A stretch of DNA of 64,000 nt from Paenibacillus mesophilus (GTDB taxonomy: Bacteria > Bacillota > Bacilli > Paenibacillales > NBRC-103111), in contig NZ_VCRA01000015.1 in NCBI RefSeq assembly GCF_005938385.1, positions 62,001 to 126,000 of the forward strand. The letters are read 5' to 3'. This document shows positions 1 to 9,833 of the stretch, one piece after another; the first letter of the stretch is position 1; each line of letters begins with the position of its first letter. The notes beneath the pieces are model-generated. The model was not told the DNA's origin and searched no databases. It saw nothing but the letters and a program-made list of their open reading frames with translations. The position numbers were made by a program, and so were the translations under genes.

Positions 1-317
1 TAGTAACCGACCGAATCGATTCCGCCTTTAATGGTCTGGTATGCGGCAAAGGGTTGAATACATTCGACAACGACTTTCGGATTGATCCCTTCCGTATCGA
101 TACGCGTATCTTCCCCTTCAATCCAAGTGACATCGAGACCGGTTTCTTCCTTCACTTCGCGGCGCAGCGCCGCGGTCAGCGATTCGAACTGCTCCACTCC
201 GCCTCCCGGCAGCTCCAATTGTTTCGGTTGGTTCGGCTTGTTGCGCGTCTGAATGATGATTTCGGTTTTCCCATCGCGTTCACGCTCTACAATGGCACGG
301 GCATTGACAAAAAACAT
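1..317 (-). CDS. NUDIX hydrolase, 3' part cut off by the window edge
   Basis: The visible 105 residues begin MFFVNARAIVERERDGK and contain a complete Nudix box at about residues 39-61, fitting GX5EX7REUXEEXGU (GGVEQFE, then REVKEETGL). NUDIX enzymes hydrolyse nucleoside diphosphates linked to another group with a divalent metal; the substrate cannot be told from this fragment. The ATG at 317 is chosen because an AGGGAG ribosome binding site lies a few bases upstream. The C-terminal end lies beyond position 1. Confidence 0.85.
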   Translation of the reverse strand, partial: MFFVNARAIVERERDGKTEIIIQTRNKPNQPKQLELPGGGVEQFESLTAALRREVKEETGLDVTWIEGEDTRIDTEGINPKVVVECIQPFAAYQTIKGGIDSVGY

Positions 318-361
318 TTGCGCTCACTCCCTGTTCAAAAATGAGGACATTCCCGCTCCGA

Positions 362-1636
362 CTACTCGTTTGCGGGGTTATCCTTCGTATACCCGAAAAA
401 CGTCATGTTGCCGTTTTCGTTCTCAGTAATACTGTACGGGCGGATTTGGTCGGAATGTCTTCGAGCAAATCTCCCTTCCCCTACCGGATAGATCTCGATA
501 TGAAGATTGCCGGAGAATCTCGTAAAGTATAATTTTCCATGAATAAGTTCTACTTCGATCTTATCTTTCAAGTAGATTCCGCAGTACTCTTTGAGCTTAC
601 TTTCATTCATGGGAATCTCTTCATGTTTGGTCGGGGCATCTACATCTACTTGATGCAGAATATCCGAAATCCCGTTGCCCAGTCTGTACTGATTGATAGC
701 CTCATTATTTGAAAGAATAGTGAGGCATATATCTTCATCGAAGTAATTCTGCATATAGGTGCTTATCCCAAGATGATCTCCCCCATGGGAATACCTGTCC
801 GTGCCGTATACATGATGATGTTCAAGTCCATAGCAGTAATTGTTTATGTTCGTGCTGAAAAACCTGGTGTACGTTTTTTTCGACAGGAGTTTACGATCCC
901 GCAAGCAGGTGTACCATTTGTACAAATCATCGCAGTTTGAAACGATGGCGCCTGCACCGATGCTGAATTTCTCGTTATAATACGGACTTTTTATCGTTGC
1001 ATCGAAATCTTTCGAATAATTACTTGATTTGTTTTTAATAGGCTTACATCCGTCATCAACATCGCTGTTCCTCATATTCAAGGGCAGAAAGATGTTGTTT
1101 CGCATATAATCTTCATATTTCTCTCCAGAAACATTTTCAATAATCCATGCGAGCAAATTATAGTTGGAGTTATTGTAGTCATAGGCCGTGCCCGGCGGCT
1201 TTGCAGGCTTTTTATCGATATACCGCAGGAAGAAATCATTACGCGAATAGTCCGTTCTGTTGTATCCGGCAAAAAAATCGTCTTCAAAATTGTAATAATT
1301 ATATAAACCGGAAGTATGCGAGAGTAAATGATGTACAGTGATCGTCTCGTCCAGCTTCATATCGGCAGGGAGGTACAATTGTGCAGACTTATCGATGTCC
1401 AGCAGGTTCTGTTCATATAGAAGCATAATCGCAAAGGCGGTAAACTGTTTTGACACGGAAGCGATTGAGAAGCGCGAATTCATATCGTTTTTAATTCCAA
1501 ACTCGATACTCGCATAGCCGTATGCGTTTTCAAAAAGCACTTCGCCTTTTTGGATGACTTGAACAACGCCGTAAAAGTCCCATAGCTCCAAATATTTGTT
1601 AATGTAGGCTTCTAGTTTCAATCGTATTGATTGCAT
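362..1636 (-). CDS. Serine hydrolase of the beta-lactamase / penicillin-binding-protein fold
   Basis: The protein of about 424 residues shows the class C beta-lactamase/DD-peptidase motifs. These are SVSK (S-x-x-K) near residue 60, YNN (the Y-x-N position) near residue 154, and HGGD in the C-terminal half where KTG is found in classical enzymes. Such proteins are often esterases, D-amino-acid peptidases or uncharacterised. No signal peptide is visible, so a cytoplasmic place is likely. The reading frame stays open up to a TTG at 1738 that overlaps the upstream gene. The ATG at 1636 is preferred because it starts at the usual N-terminus of the fold and GGGGAG lies upstream, although the spacing of about 14 nt is long. 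It lies directly downstream of the secreted protein gene and may be co-transcribed with it. Confidence 0.8.
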   Translation of the reverse strand: MQSIRLKLEAYINKYLELWDFYGVVQVIQKGEVLFENAYGYASIEFGIKNDMNSRFSIASVSKQFTAFAIMLLYEQNLLDIDKSAQLYLPADMKLDETITVHHLLSHTSGLYNYYNFEDDFFAGYNRTDYSRNDFFLRYIDKKPAKPPGTAYDYNNSNYNLLAWIIENVSGEKYEDYMRNNIFLPLNMRNSDVDDGCKPIKNKSSNYSKDFDATIKSPYYNEKFSIGAGAIVSNCDDLYKWYTCLRDRKLLSKKTYTRFFSTNINNYCYGLEHHHVYGTDRYSHGGDHLGISTYMQNYFDEDICLTILSNNEAINQYRLGNGISDILHQVDVDAPTKHEEIPMNESKLKEYCGIYLKDKIEVELIHGKLYFTRFSGNLHIEIYPVGEGRFARRHSDQIRPYSITENENGNMTFFGYTKDNPANE

Positions 1637-1730
1637 CAGTTCAAATCTCACTCCCCGCAAAAAGGCGGCCAATCGGATGAAGTCGGTTGCCCACAATGTC
1701 TTTATTTTGCAATCGCAATTGATCTTTCGA

Positions 1731-2930
1731 TTATTCAAACAATATACTCTTCACTCTGCCGCTGGAGCGGTCCACTTCAAGCCAGTCGATAGTCGACGTA
1801 TGCTCGTCATTCTGGTCAATGCGGACTAGCTCATAAATATGGATTGTGACGCTATTGGCATTGGAATGGTCGATCTCGGTTCTAAATATGGATCCGATGT
1901 TATCCTGATTCCTGAAATTTTCGGAGATAGAGGTTGACTCCTCTGCTCCGGTAACGATGTAGAAAGCCTCAGTTTCCGTCAGTTGAAACAAGTCGGGATC
2001 GCCTAAAGTCCGGTCGCCGTTATCGAATTTTTGCATTTGAAGTTCGATGAAACGATCAGCGTATTGTTTATTCAGAAGCTCATAAACCAATTCCTCACTC
2101 GCAGAAAGGGTTTCGAGTTTTTTGAAGAGATCGCGTTTATTATAGATCGATATCTCGCCAATAGGTTCAATGTTTTGCGTGGACTTATCGTAGATTGCCA
2201 AATATTCGACGACCACCAACGAACGGTTGAGACTGCTGCGGGATTGAACGAGGAGCGCCTCCTTCGTCTCGCTTACATGATAGGTGAATACATCCGTGAA
2301 GCCTTGCCGGTATGATTCATGTATTTGCAAACCGTCATATAACTTTGTCAGAAATGGGGCATCTTCAATGCCGGAGTTTTGCAAATAAAATGTCCCCTTA
2401 GGTTCAGCATTATTTCCTCCGAAGCCATAGCCCGGATAATCGATGGTTATGGAATTTTCCGTAAATGTCATCGTAACCTTGTCGTATTCCGGATCGGAGA
2501 ACACAACTGCCGTGCCGTCGAAAGTGAAGTCGGAGTCGAGCTCGCCCATATTGTGGCTAAAGCCTTGTACGACCGAAACGTGCAGATGATAGCGTCTGTT
2601 GTCTAATTTGCTCACTACGGCCTTGCCGTAGTTTAACGGATTGGACCAGGGATATGAGAATGTGCCGGTGATGATTGTATCGGTCAAGGGAAGTGTCGGA
2701 GCAGGCGGTTTAGCGCTCTCGGGAGACGTCAATGTCCGAACTATTTTCGTGTCGGATGCCCAATCGATTTTTGCGCCAAGAGACGTGGTTATTCCTTCGC
2801 CGGTAGGAGTCGGTTGCGAACGGATCTCTGTCTCTTTTTCTGCAAAAGCTTGCGGCGCTGGAAACCCCACAGAAGCAATTGTTAACGCAGACGCCAGTTT
2901 CAAAGCGGTTGCTTTCATAATCATAGACAA
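1731..2930 (-). CDS. Secreted protein of unknown function
   Basis: The 399-residue product starts with a classic Sec signal peptide (basic MIMKATALK, hydrophobic stretch, cleavage after AFA near residue 30). I do not recognise the mature domain. It is rich in beta-type sequence in its first half, and its last 150 residues resemble a small mixed domain. TTG at 2930 is chosen because AAGGAG stands 8 nt upstream; the in-frame ATG codons at 2924 and 2918 are too far away from it. The gene ends a few bases into the longest reading of the following hydrolase frame, so the two probably form a unit. Confidence 0.7.
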   Translation of the reverse strand: MSMIMKATALKLASALTIASVGFPAPQAFAEKETEIRSQPTPTGEGITTSLGAKIDWASDTKIVRTLTSPESAKPPAPTLPLTDTIITGTFSYPWSNPLNYGKAVVSKLDNRRYHLHVSVVQGFSHNMGELDSDFTFDGTAVVFSDPEYDKVTMTFTENSITIDYPGYGFGGNNAEPKGTFYLQNSGIEDAPFLTKLYDGLQIHESYRQGFTDVFTYHVSETKEALLVQSRSSLNRSLVVVEYLAIYDKSTQNIEPIGEISIYNKRDLFKKLETLSASEELVYELLNKQYADRFIELQMQKFDNGDRTLGDPDLFQLTETEAFYIVTGAEESTSISENFRNQDNIGSIFRTEIDHSNANSVTIHIYELVRIDQNDEHTSTIDWLEVDRSSGRVKSILFE

Positions 2931-3124
2931 ATCAGATCTCCTTATGGATCATGTCGTTACAACGTATATATTCTTTTTCTCGGAGTAAATTCCTTCCTGT
3001 ATTACGAGGGGGCGGGGACACGGTACGGGTAATTAATGAAGAAGCCTATTGCGGGATCGCAGTTTACATCTGATGGTATACCATTTAACATGCCTATTCG
3101 CAAACAAAGGCTGCCGACCCAAGC

Positions 3125-3430
3125 CAGCAGCCCCTCCCTTGTTGATTATTGAGCTAGCATCGAAGTCGCGGTCGAGCGTTACTTCGACCTTTTTCGCACC
3201 GGCAGCTTTGACCGATTGAATGGATGCTTTGGCTGGTTTCGCGGCGTTGTCGAGCGCTCGCTTGGCGCCGTACGTCGCTTCGACTAACTCGGAACGGAAG
3301 GCGGGCTTCGTATAGTCGGCTTCTCGCCGAGCAAGCCGCTCTCGACTGCCGCCGCTACATAGTCTTTGGCCTAGCCGGACATATGGCCTTCGATCAGTAC
3401 GTCCAACTTTTCCTTCGTGGTCAGTTCGGT
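3125..3430 (-). pseudogene. Remnant of an S-layer / SLH-type secreted protein gene
   Basis: Read on the minus strand, one frame gives LTTKEKLDVLIEGHMSG, a TAG stop, then AKDYVAAAVESGLLGEK. A second frame continues with DYTKPAFRSELVEATYGAKR and on to KKVEVTLDRDFDAS. Joined together, these look like an SLH-type segment followed by the start of a beta domain, as in Paenibacillus S-layer proteins. At least one stop and one frameshift interrupt it, and no start, end or ribosome binding site is present. I read it as a decayed fragment. The family assignment rests on remembered sequence style. Confidence 0.5.
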
Positions 3431-3544
3431 ACATCAGTTGAGATCATTCCCCGCTGCTCCTGTCAGCGAGGGCGGCAAGCCATTTCAATCATTCAGATTT
3501 TGCTTTCCGTCTTCAGGAGCGACGTATCGCCCAGCATGGGACTA

Positions 3545-5332
3545 TTAGGGGACGACAACCCCGTTGTGAAGATTTTGCGTTTGGGTCAACGTCCCGGATC
3601 CGGTCGCGAAAAATGCCGTTACGCCGCCCTGCACCATATTTTGATGCGAGGATATTTGCCCCAGCACCTGGACTCCCGTTCGCAGAAAATGTTGCGCGGC
3701 CGTTGCTCCGGCGATTCGAACCACATTCCCGTTCGCAACGACGTTGCTCACCCTCTCGAAATACAGACACCAGAAAGTCGTGTAGTTCGTATCGATCGTA
3801 GTCCGCATGAGATTGTTCGAGACGATCAAGTCGCCGTCATAATCCGAATAACCCGCCTCTCCGGCGTTGTAGCCTTGGAACATGACAAAAGCTTTCTTCG
3901 TTCCGTACAGCTCGTTACCGGAAATAACCGCTCCGACTTTGCAGTCGTTGCAATAAATCGCGCGATCGTTGTTCTTTAAAATATTGCCCGCAATCACGGC
4001 GTTTTCAAAATGCTGTACGAGCACGCCGTACGACGCAATATTCGAATCGGCGATCACGTCGACGACGTTCCCGGAAATCATCACATCTTTGATTTTCCCT
4101 ACGGGAGCCGGTGAAAACCCGGAGTTCGAGCCTACCACTTCGATTCCGTTTCCGTAGATGTTTTTGACCACATTGTCGGACACGACATATTTGTCATAGA
4201 TGCCGAAATACGTCCCTCTTCCAACGGAAATGCCGAATGATTTCACGTTCGAGTTCCCATTGAGCAGAACGCCGTCAATTAAATTGTTCGTGATCATGCA
4301 ATTCCGCGAATTGGTCTTGCCCTTGATCGCAGCGTAGTAGGAGTCGACGAAACGGTTTCCGTCAATAAGCAGTTTTTCGCAGGATGCATAAAAATCGATT
4401 ACGCCGATCGGACCGACTCCCGTCGTCGTTTGACGTCCGTAATGTTTAAAAAGATTGTTGCGAATGACCAAACTGGAAAACACCTCGACCGCAATGTCTG
4501 CCGTCGTGATCGTAATGGCACCGAGTCCGTACATCGAAATGGGCTCGTTTTTCATGAATGTGTTATCCGAAATGACCCCGTTGATATTGCCGCTAATGGC
4601 AATCACGCAAGTATCTAAATGTCCCGGGGCGTTTTCGTATCCTTTCTCGAAATAGTTGTCTTCGATCTTGACAAATAACGATTGGTTGAGGTCCGCTTTG
4701 TCTGCATCGTCGTAACCTATTAAAAAGATTGCATTCGAAGGCGTATTCAAAAATTTGCACTTCCGTATGGAAAGAAAAGACTTGTCGTTGACGTAAGCGC
4801 AATCCCGGGCCGACCAGTATACGATGCGATAATACAGCCGATTCAGTTGATCCGGCGCGGTTTGATTATCCTTATTCCCGTCGAAAATCATGTTTTCGAA
4901 AGAAACGTCGATTCCGTTCGTTTGGATATCGAACATGACCGTTCTTTGGCCGAGCGAATTGTTAAACTTGATTGTCGCGCTATCGTGGCTGAAGAAACGG
5001 ATCGACTTGCCGATCGTCAAAGACGTGACCCTATACGTCCCGCTCGGGAAATAAACGGTAGAGCCTGCCGCGGCAGCGTCGATCGCGGATTGAATCGCCG
5101 CCGTGTCATCCGTCGAGCCGTCGCCTGTCGCCCCGAAACAGGTTACAATGATTACATTCGGATAAGGACAACAGTTGTCGGACGGATTCCCATAGACGCT
5201 TGCGGCCACGCCGCTTCCCTGCCGGGCAAATCCTACGCCGCTGCCGAACATAAGCCCCGTAACCGCGGCGGCGCTTGCCGCACCGAGCAATTTTCTCCTG
5301 CTGATTTTCACTTCGGATTCGTTTTGTTTCAT
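3545..5332 (-). CDS. Tat-exported right-handed beta-helix protein (pectate-lyase-like superfamily)
   Basis: The 595-residue protein begins with a twin-arginine signal (ISRRKLLGAASAAAVTGLMF), so it is probably exported folded. From about residue 53 it has the N-terminal module of the Pectate_lyase_3 superfamily (FGATGDGSTDDTAAIQSAID, then STVYFPSGTYRV), followed by repeated N-rich turns typical of a parallel beta-helix (ISGNVVDV, VVSDNVVKN, IAGNILKNN). Such proteins bind or cleave polysaccharides; catalytic residues cannot be assigned. AAGGAGG precedes the ATG. It is the last gene of a four-gene operon, 47 nt after the binding-protein gene. The same partner order occurs again at 34139-37468. 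Confidence 0.85.
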   Translation of the reverse strand: MKQNESEVKISRRKLLGAASAAAVTGLMFGSGVGFARQGSGVAASVYGNPSDNCCPYPNVIIVTCFGATGDGSTDDTAAIQSAIDAAAAGSTVYFPSGTYRVTSLTIGKSIRFFSHDSATIKFNNSLGQRTVMFDIQTNGIDVSFENMIFDGNKDNQTAPDQLNRLYYRIVYWSARDCAYVNDKSFLSIRKCKFLNTPSNAIFLIGYDDADKADLNQSLFVKIEDNYFEKGYENAPGHLDTCVIAISGNINGVISDNTFMKNEPISMYGLGAITITTADIAVEVFSSLVIRNNLFKHYGRQTTTGVGPIGVIDFYASCEKLLIDGNRFVDSYYAAIKGKTNSRNCMITNNLIDGVLLNGNSNVKSFGISVGRGTYFGIYDKYVVSDNVVKNIYGNGIEVVGSNSGFSPAPVGKIKDVMISGNVVDVIADSNIASYGVLVQHFENAVIAGNILKNNDRAIYCNDCKVGAVISGNELYGTKKAFVMFQGYNAGEAGYSDYDGDLIVSNNLMRTTIDTNYTTFWCLYFERVSNVVANGNVVRIAGATAAQHFLRTGVQVLGQISSHQNMVQGGVTAFFATGSGTLTQTQNLHNGVVVP

Positions 5333-5379
5333 AGGTCGAGTCCTCCTTGTTCAATGAAATCGTGCGCCTTCGCTTCGAT

Positions 5380-6717
5380 TTATTTGCCGACTTCCGCGGC
5401 AATTAACTTGTCTGTCCGTTCGGCAGCTTCTCTCAATACGCTGTTGATATCTTTCCCTGCGCTGTATTCGCTCAGAGCCGTCAGCACTTCTTTGTCCGCG
5501 ACGCCCTGATACCTCGTCTTCATCGTTGGAGCCGCGAACTTCGCGGGCAAGATCGCCTTCATATTTTTTCCTTTGTAGAGCGGTTGATTGACTCCAAAGT
5601 TTTGCATGACCTTGCCTTGATCTTTCAAGATCGAAGGAGTTCCGCCTTTGGCTTGCCACTCTTGAAATTCGTCCGATGTCACGTATGCGAGCACTTGGAA
5701 CGCGGCATCCCGTTTTTTGCTCATGCTCGTAATGTAGTAGTAGGCGGGGTAAGACTGCGGCCCGACTCCCGGCTTATCTTTCAAGAACGGCAATTGCACC
5801 ATATCCCAGTTCATATTCCCGAAGCCTGCGCCTCCGCCGCTCAACGTCATCAGCATGGCGATCGTCTGCTCCTTGAAGAACGGATTTTGCTGATCCGGCA
5901 GCGAAAATGTATGATTGGGCAGCCCGTTTCCAGGGACTTTATAAAATCTGGCCATATTTTCGAATGCCCGCACGAAGTTGTCCTGCGTAAACAGCGCTTT
6001 GTTCGTTTTCGGATCGAGGTGCGGAGCGGAATACTGGTTCAAGAACATCATGTGCTGGAAAGCGAACGTCAAGCCCCGGTAGTTGATTCCGCCTTCCGTG
6101 CGGGACATTTTCTTCGCGAGTTCGTACAATTCGTCCCAGGTCATCCCGTCTCTCGGGTAAGCGGTTCCAAAACGATCGAACAAATCTTTGTTGTAGAACA
6201 AGGCGCCGGAAACCGTATTCACCGGAAGCCCGTAAATGCCCCCGTTTGCCAGCTCCCGCTGAATATCGATCGTCGACGGCTCGAGCCGGGACAAGTTGTA
6301 ATTATACTTTTTGATCAAATCGCTTATATCGCTCTGCAAGTTGTACGACAGGAGGGTAGCGGGAGTGAGTCCGACGGAGCTGAGGAAAATGTCGATCGTT
6401 TGGTTGGCCGCCATCAAGTTTTGCACGGCGCCGTTCACGAAGGTGATCTTGTAATTCGGAAACTTCTTGCGGATCTCGTTGCCGCCTTGTTGCTCCATGA
6501 ATTGTTCCGCCGTCGCCCCGCTGGACGAGGCAAATACGAGCTCCACTTGTTCGTCAGCCGCTTTCTTTGCCAGTTGCTCCGGAGTGTCCTTACCTTCCGT
6601 CTCCGCGCCGATCTTGCCCTTGTTCCCGGTATCGCTTCCCGCTCCGCTGCCGCATGCCGCAAGCAGCATCGTAAAGGCCAACAATACGAAAAGCAGCACG
6701 TAGGTAATCGCTTTCAT
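5380..6717 (-). CDS. Extracellular solute-binding lipoprotein, family 1 (carbohydrate)
   Basis: The 445-residue protein has a lipoprotein signal ending in the lipobox LAAC, a Gly/Ser linker and a periplasmic-binding-protein fold of the CUT1 sugar type (GLPVNTVSGALFYNKDLFD, then GMTWDELYELAKKM). It should be anchored outside the membrane and deliver a glycan to an ABC transporter. No permease or ATPase gene is adjacent. The ATG at 6717 is preferred over the frame opening at 6759 because it starts the signal peptide and a GGGGGAAG site lies upstream. It sits between the dehydrogenase and beta-helix genes of the same operon. Confidence 0.88.
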   Translation of the reverse strand: MKAITYVLLFVLLAFTMLLAACGSGAGSDTGNKGKIGAETEGKDTPEQLAKKAADEQVELVFASSSGATAEQFMEQQGGNEIRKKFPNYKITFVNGAVQNLMAANQTIDIFLSSVGLTPATLLSYNLQSDISDLIKKYNYNLSRLEPSTIDIQRELANGGIYGLPVNTVSGALFYNKDLFDRFGTAYPRDGMTWDELYELAKKMSRTEGGINYRGLTFAFQHMMFLNQYSAPHLDPKTNKALFTQDNFVRAFENMARFYKVPGNGLPNHTFSLPDQQNPFFKEQTIAMLMTLSGGGAGFGNMNWDMVQLPFLKDKPGVGPQSYPAYYYITSMSKKRDAAFQVLAYVTSDEFQEWQAKGGTPSILKDQGKVMQNFGVNQPLYKGKNMKAILPAKFAAPTMKTRYQGVADKEVLTALSEYSAGKDINSVLREAAERTDKLIAAEVGK

Positions 6718-6795
6718 TTGTCGCTTCCCCCTATCGTTTTCTCCGCCGCGCCGGCACATGTACCGGCCGGGCGGAGTCGGATTCGTCCTTTTTTT

Positions 6796-7791
6796 TCAAG
6801 CCAGCATTTCCAATTGCTCGGGTTTCACTTCGCCTAGAAGCGGCACTCCTCTCACAAGCCGTCCCAGCTCTTCTACGGCGAATTGCCCTAACCGTTTGAT
6901 CCCGTTATTGACCGCGCCGGCGATATGTGGCGTTAATATGCAGTTGGGCAAACTGCGAAACGGATGGTCGGGCGCCGGAGGCTCGGGAGCGGTGACGTCC
7001 AGACAAGCGAACAGCCGGTCTTTCCGCAATTGTTCGACCAGCGCCACTTCGTCCACGATCGACCCTCGTGCCGTATTGATCAGGATCGCGTCGTCTTTCA
7101 TCATCATCAGCCGCTCGCGATTGATCAAGTGATAAGTCGACGGTATGGAAGGAGCATGAAGCGATACGACATCGCTTGCCGCCAGCAGCTCGTTCAGCTC
7201 GGCCTTAGCCGCTCCGATGCGGGCGATCTCCTCCGCCGAAATAAATGGATCGTAGACGAGGATGTCGACGGAAAATTGACGCAGGAGGCGGATGTAGTGG
7301 CGGCCGGCCTTCCCCGCGCCGATGACGCCGACGGTAATCCCGTACAATTCGCGAACGAGCTCTCTCCCTTGTCCCCATCCCCCCTCTCGGGTAATTTGCG
7401 ACAACCGCCACATATTTTTCAGCGAAGCGATCGTAAGGGCAAGCGCCGATTCCGCCACGCCGACGGCTAATGAATCGTTGCAGCTGGTCACCCGGATGCC
7501 CCGGTTCCACAGCTCCGGCGTCACGACCGGTTTCACCGTACCGGCCGCGTGGACGACTGCCCGGAGGCGCGGAGCTCGGTCCAATATTTCTTTATTCAAA
7601 TGGGTGCAGCCCCACGACGTTACGGCCAGATCCGCCCCGGCGATAATATCTTTGAGCGTTTCCGGAGCAGGCATGCCTTCCGTCCGATTGTAGACAACAT
7701 CGCCAAACGACTCGAGTTGTTTACGATGAGTTGCGTCAAACAATTTCCCTTGTACGACCGGTTCCGGCAGTATGGCGATTTTCAGTTTCAC
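6796..7791 (-). CDS. D-isomer-specific 2-hydroxyacid dehydrogenase
   Basis: The roughly 331-residue protein has the two-domain layout of NAD-dependent D-2-hydroxyacid dehydrogenases. It shows the nucleotide-binding loop VGVIGAGKAGRHYIRLL, the signature INTARGSIVDEVALVEQL, and the catalytic histidine in LTPHIAGA. It would reduce a 2-keto acid or oxidise a D-hydroxyacid; the substrate is unknown but is probably a sugar-acid breakdown product given the operon. GTG at 7791 is chosen because AGGAGG lies about 10 nt upstream. An ATG at 7824 overlaps the preceding stop (ATGA) but lacks a good site. Confidence 0.88.
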   Translation of the reverse strand: MKLKIAILPEPVVQGKLFDATHRKQLESFGDVVYNRTEGMPAPETLKDIIAGADLAVTSWGCTHLNKEILDRAPRLRAVVHAAGTVKPVVTPELWNRGIRVTSCNDSLAVGVAESALALTIASLKNMWRLSQITREGGWGQGRELVRELYGITVGVIGAGKAGRHYIRLLRQFSVDILVYDPFISAEEIARIGAAKAELNELLAASDVVSLHAPSIPSTYHLINRERLMMMKDDAILINTARGSIVDEVALVEQLRKDRLFACLDVTAPEPPAPDHPFRSLPNCILTPHIAGAVNNGIKRLGQFAVEELGRLVRGVPLLGEVKPEQLEMLA

Positions 7792-7820
7792 CGCGTTCTC
7801 TCCCTCCTCTCCTCTATCAT

Positions 7821-9833
7821 TCATAGCGCCTGCACCAAATCCATATCTTCCAGCATATCGGGCAAACGCCGCTTCCACCGATCCTTCGCCGACAAATCGA
7901 ACAGCCGTTGTCCCGTCCGCCGCATAGCCATCACCGCCGCGATCCAGGCGTTCGTCCAGCCCGATTCTACGCACCAGGCTCCCCAGCCGAGATCGGCTGA
8001 GCTTCCCCAATATTCCCATTTACGGTAATCGAAGCTGCGCATCCAGGCGCCGTGCAAATACGGATGCTTCTCGGAGCGTAGTTGAACCCGGCACAAAAAA
8101 TCGGCCAGCCGATCTTCCGTCGTCTTAAGCCGCTCATGTACCGCCGCCGCTTCATGAAAGCCGAGAAAAGCGAAATTCGCCGTATACAGCAGATCGCACA
8201 CCGGATCGCCGTCGTGCTGGAGAAGAGCGGCTTCCCCCGTTCCGTAAGCTTCATTGGATTGGGGCGGGGGATACTTGCCGTTCTCAAGCGGTCCGATCTT
8301 CTCCGCAATGGCGCCGCATGGCTGCATCTGCCGCAGCAGCTCGCCGCTCATCCGTTCGAGCCAGCCGCGATGCTCGGCCGTATCTTCGACATGTACCAGA
8401 AACGATAACGGAAGCAGCATTCTGGCTATTTCCTGAGTAAGCCCGTTCGTCCATTTCCAGCCGTCCGGGTATGCTTCCATCGTGCTCCGAATCGCTTGTT
8501 TGGCTGTCGCAAGCAGCGGGTCGTAACCGGTTAAAGCGTACCCCCAAATATAGCAGGCCCATAAATAAGACTGGTAGTGCGGAGCGCAGTTGATAAAGTC
8601 CTCGCTCTTGTAATGCCGCCATCCGCGTCCTTCCGGAAACGATTCGGGATATCGCAAAAAGTTTCTGCGGAAACCGCTCGAACCTGATGTGCGCCAATTG
8701 GCCAGCAAGCAGCGCAGCAAATGATCGTCCCACCGGTCGTCGCCTAGCAGCCGGCTGACCGCCAGCCCGGCGAGAAGCACGCGCGCATTGTCATCTCCAT
8801 AGAAGATCGGACCGCGGTCATACCAATTCACAAGCCCATACGCCGGGCTGTCCTTGCGATCGTGCAGAAAGGCTGGGGCGGACCAGACGTAATTCATGAT
8901 TTGTTCGGCCGTCTTCCGCGAGGCCGGGTTGCCGTTCAACACCGCATCGTAAGCGAACACCATTGCGCTTTCGGCGGCACAGTCGGCGCGGGGAGAGGAG
9001 ACGAGCCGCATCTGCCGGCCTTGATGGTCGATGTGCGACACATAACCTTCCATCGCTCCATTGCCTTTTTCCGTATGGAACAGTACGTGCTGCTCGAACC
9101 AACGGAACGACAGCTCCAGAGCGTCCGATTCGCATTCGGGGGGCAAAGCGTCCTGCTCGCCGAAACGGACCGAGACGTCCGGCTTCCACTGCAGCGGCGG
9201 CACTTGACTCTCCGGGTCGAGCCAGGACAGTAAAGCTCGCCAGACCGACTGCCACGCAGCCATCGGTCCGTACCTCCCCGTTACGAAATGGCTCAGCTTG
9301 CTGGCCCCTACCAAAACGGTCGTACCCGGCAACTCGAACAAAAGCGGATGCGTCTCTCCCGCCTCTTCCCGCGGCAGCCCGAATACGGCCTTGTCGTAAC
9401 CCGCTACCCGCGTCAGCACGAGATGCGAGGTCAACCCGGTATTCCGAACGGGAAGAAACCAACAGCCGTGCAACGCCAAAATGGATAACGCTTCCACACC
9501 GGGTGCGAATCGATCGGAAGAGACGACTCCCCTCTCCCATAAAGCTTGCCGGGGCGAGCTTATTTCCAGCCCGGGTGCGCTTGAAGGGTATTCCGCATAG
9601 ATACGCAGCCGCTTGTCGCGAATGAGGCGCAAATACCGCTCCTCCAGTTCCAGTTCCGCCTTCGGGTACGCGTCGGCCAGCAGCAATACGCCGCTTCCGG
9701 GCCGGGCATGCTCGAGCGCGGCGCCGATTTCGCCGAAGCGCGGACAATGCCGTTCTTGCCCGACCAGCAGCCGGTATAAATCGTTTTGCTCCGAACAATA
9801 AAACGTCAGATTCACTGTTTCGACAACCTCCAT
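7821..9833 (-). CDS. Unknown 670-aa protein, probable alpha/alpha-barrel glycan enzyme (paralogue of 46636-48651)
   Basis: I do not recognise a named family. An N-terminal part of about 200 residues is followed by a long region rich in aromatic helices that resembles six-hairpin glycosidases. Blocks shared with the paralogue in this window include GLVNWYDR, FYGDDNARV, TNGLTQEIARM, DPVCDLLYTANF and KWEYWGSSAD. The dense Trp, Tyr, Asp and Glu residues suit a sugar-active enzyme. No signal peptide is seen, so it is probably cytoplasmic. It is the first gene of the operon leading to the dehydrogenase, binding protein and beta-helix genes. The ATG at 9833 has a weak site. A GTG at 9815, 11 nt after GGAGG, matches the paralogue's N-terminus better and may be the true start. 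Confidence 0.75.
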   Translation of the reverse strand: MEVVETVNLTFYCSEQNDLYRLLVGQERHCPRFGEIGAALEHARPGSGVLLLADAYPKAELELEERYLRLIRDKRLRIYAEYPSSAPGLEISSPRQALWERGVVSSDRFAPGVEALSILALHGCWFLPVRNTGLTSHLVLTRVAGYDKAVFGLPREEAGETHPLLFELPGTTVLVGASKLSHFVTGRYGPMAAWQSVWRALLSWLDPESQVPPLQWKPDVSVRFGEQDALPPECESDALELSFRWFEQHVLFHTEKGNGAMEGYVSHIDHQGRQMRLVSSPRADCAAESAMVFAYDAVLNGNPASRKTAEQIMNYVWSAPAFLHDRKDSPAYGLVNWYDRGPIFYGDDNARVLLAGLAVSRLLGDDRWDDHLLRCLLANWRTSGSSGFRRNFLRYPESFPEGRGWRHYKSEDFINCAPHYQSYLWACYIWGYALTGYDPLLATAKQAIRSTMEAYPDGWKWTNGLTQEIARMLLPLSFLVHVEDTAEHRGWLERMSGELLRQMQPCGAIAEKIGPLENGKYPPPQSNEAYGTGEAALLQHDGDPVCDLLYTANFAFLGFHEAAAVHERLKTTEDRLADFLCRVQLRSEKHPYLHGAWMRSFDYRKWEYWGSSADLGWGAWCVESGWTNAWIAAVMAMRRTGQRLFDLSAKDRWKRRLPDMLEDMDLVQAL

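Noticed and set aside
1637..1738. The longer TTG start of the beta-lactamase-fold gene.
   Set aside because: It overlaps the upstream stop and adds 34 residues outside the usual fold, without a binding site; the ATG at 1636 is preferred though not certain.
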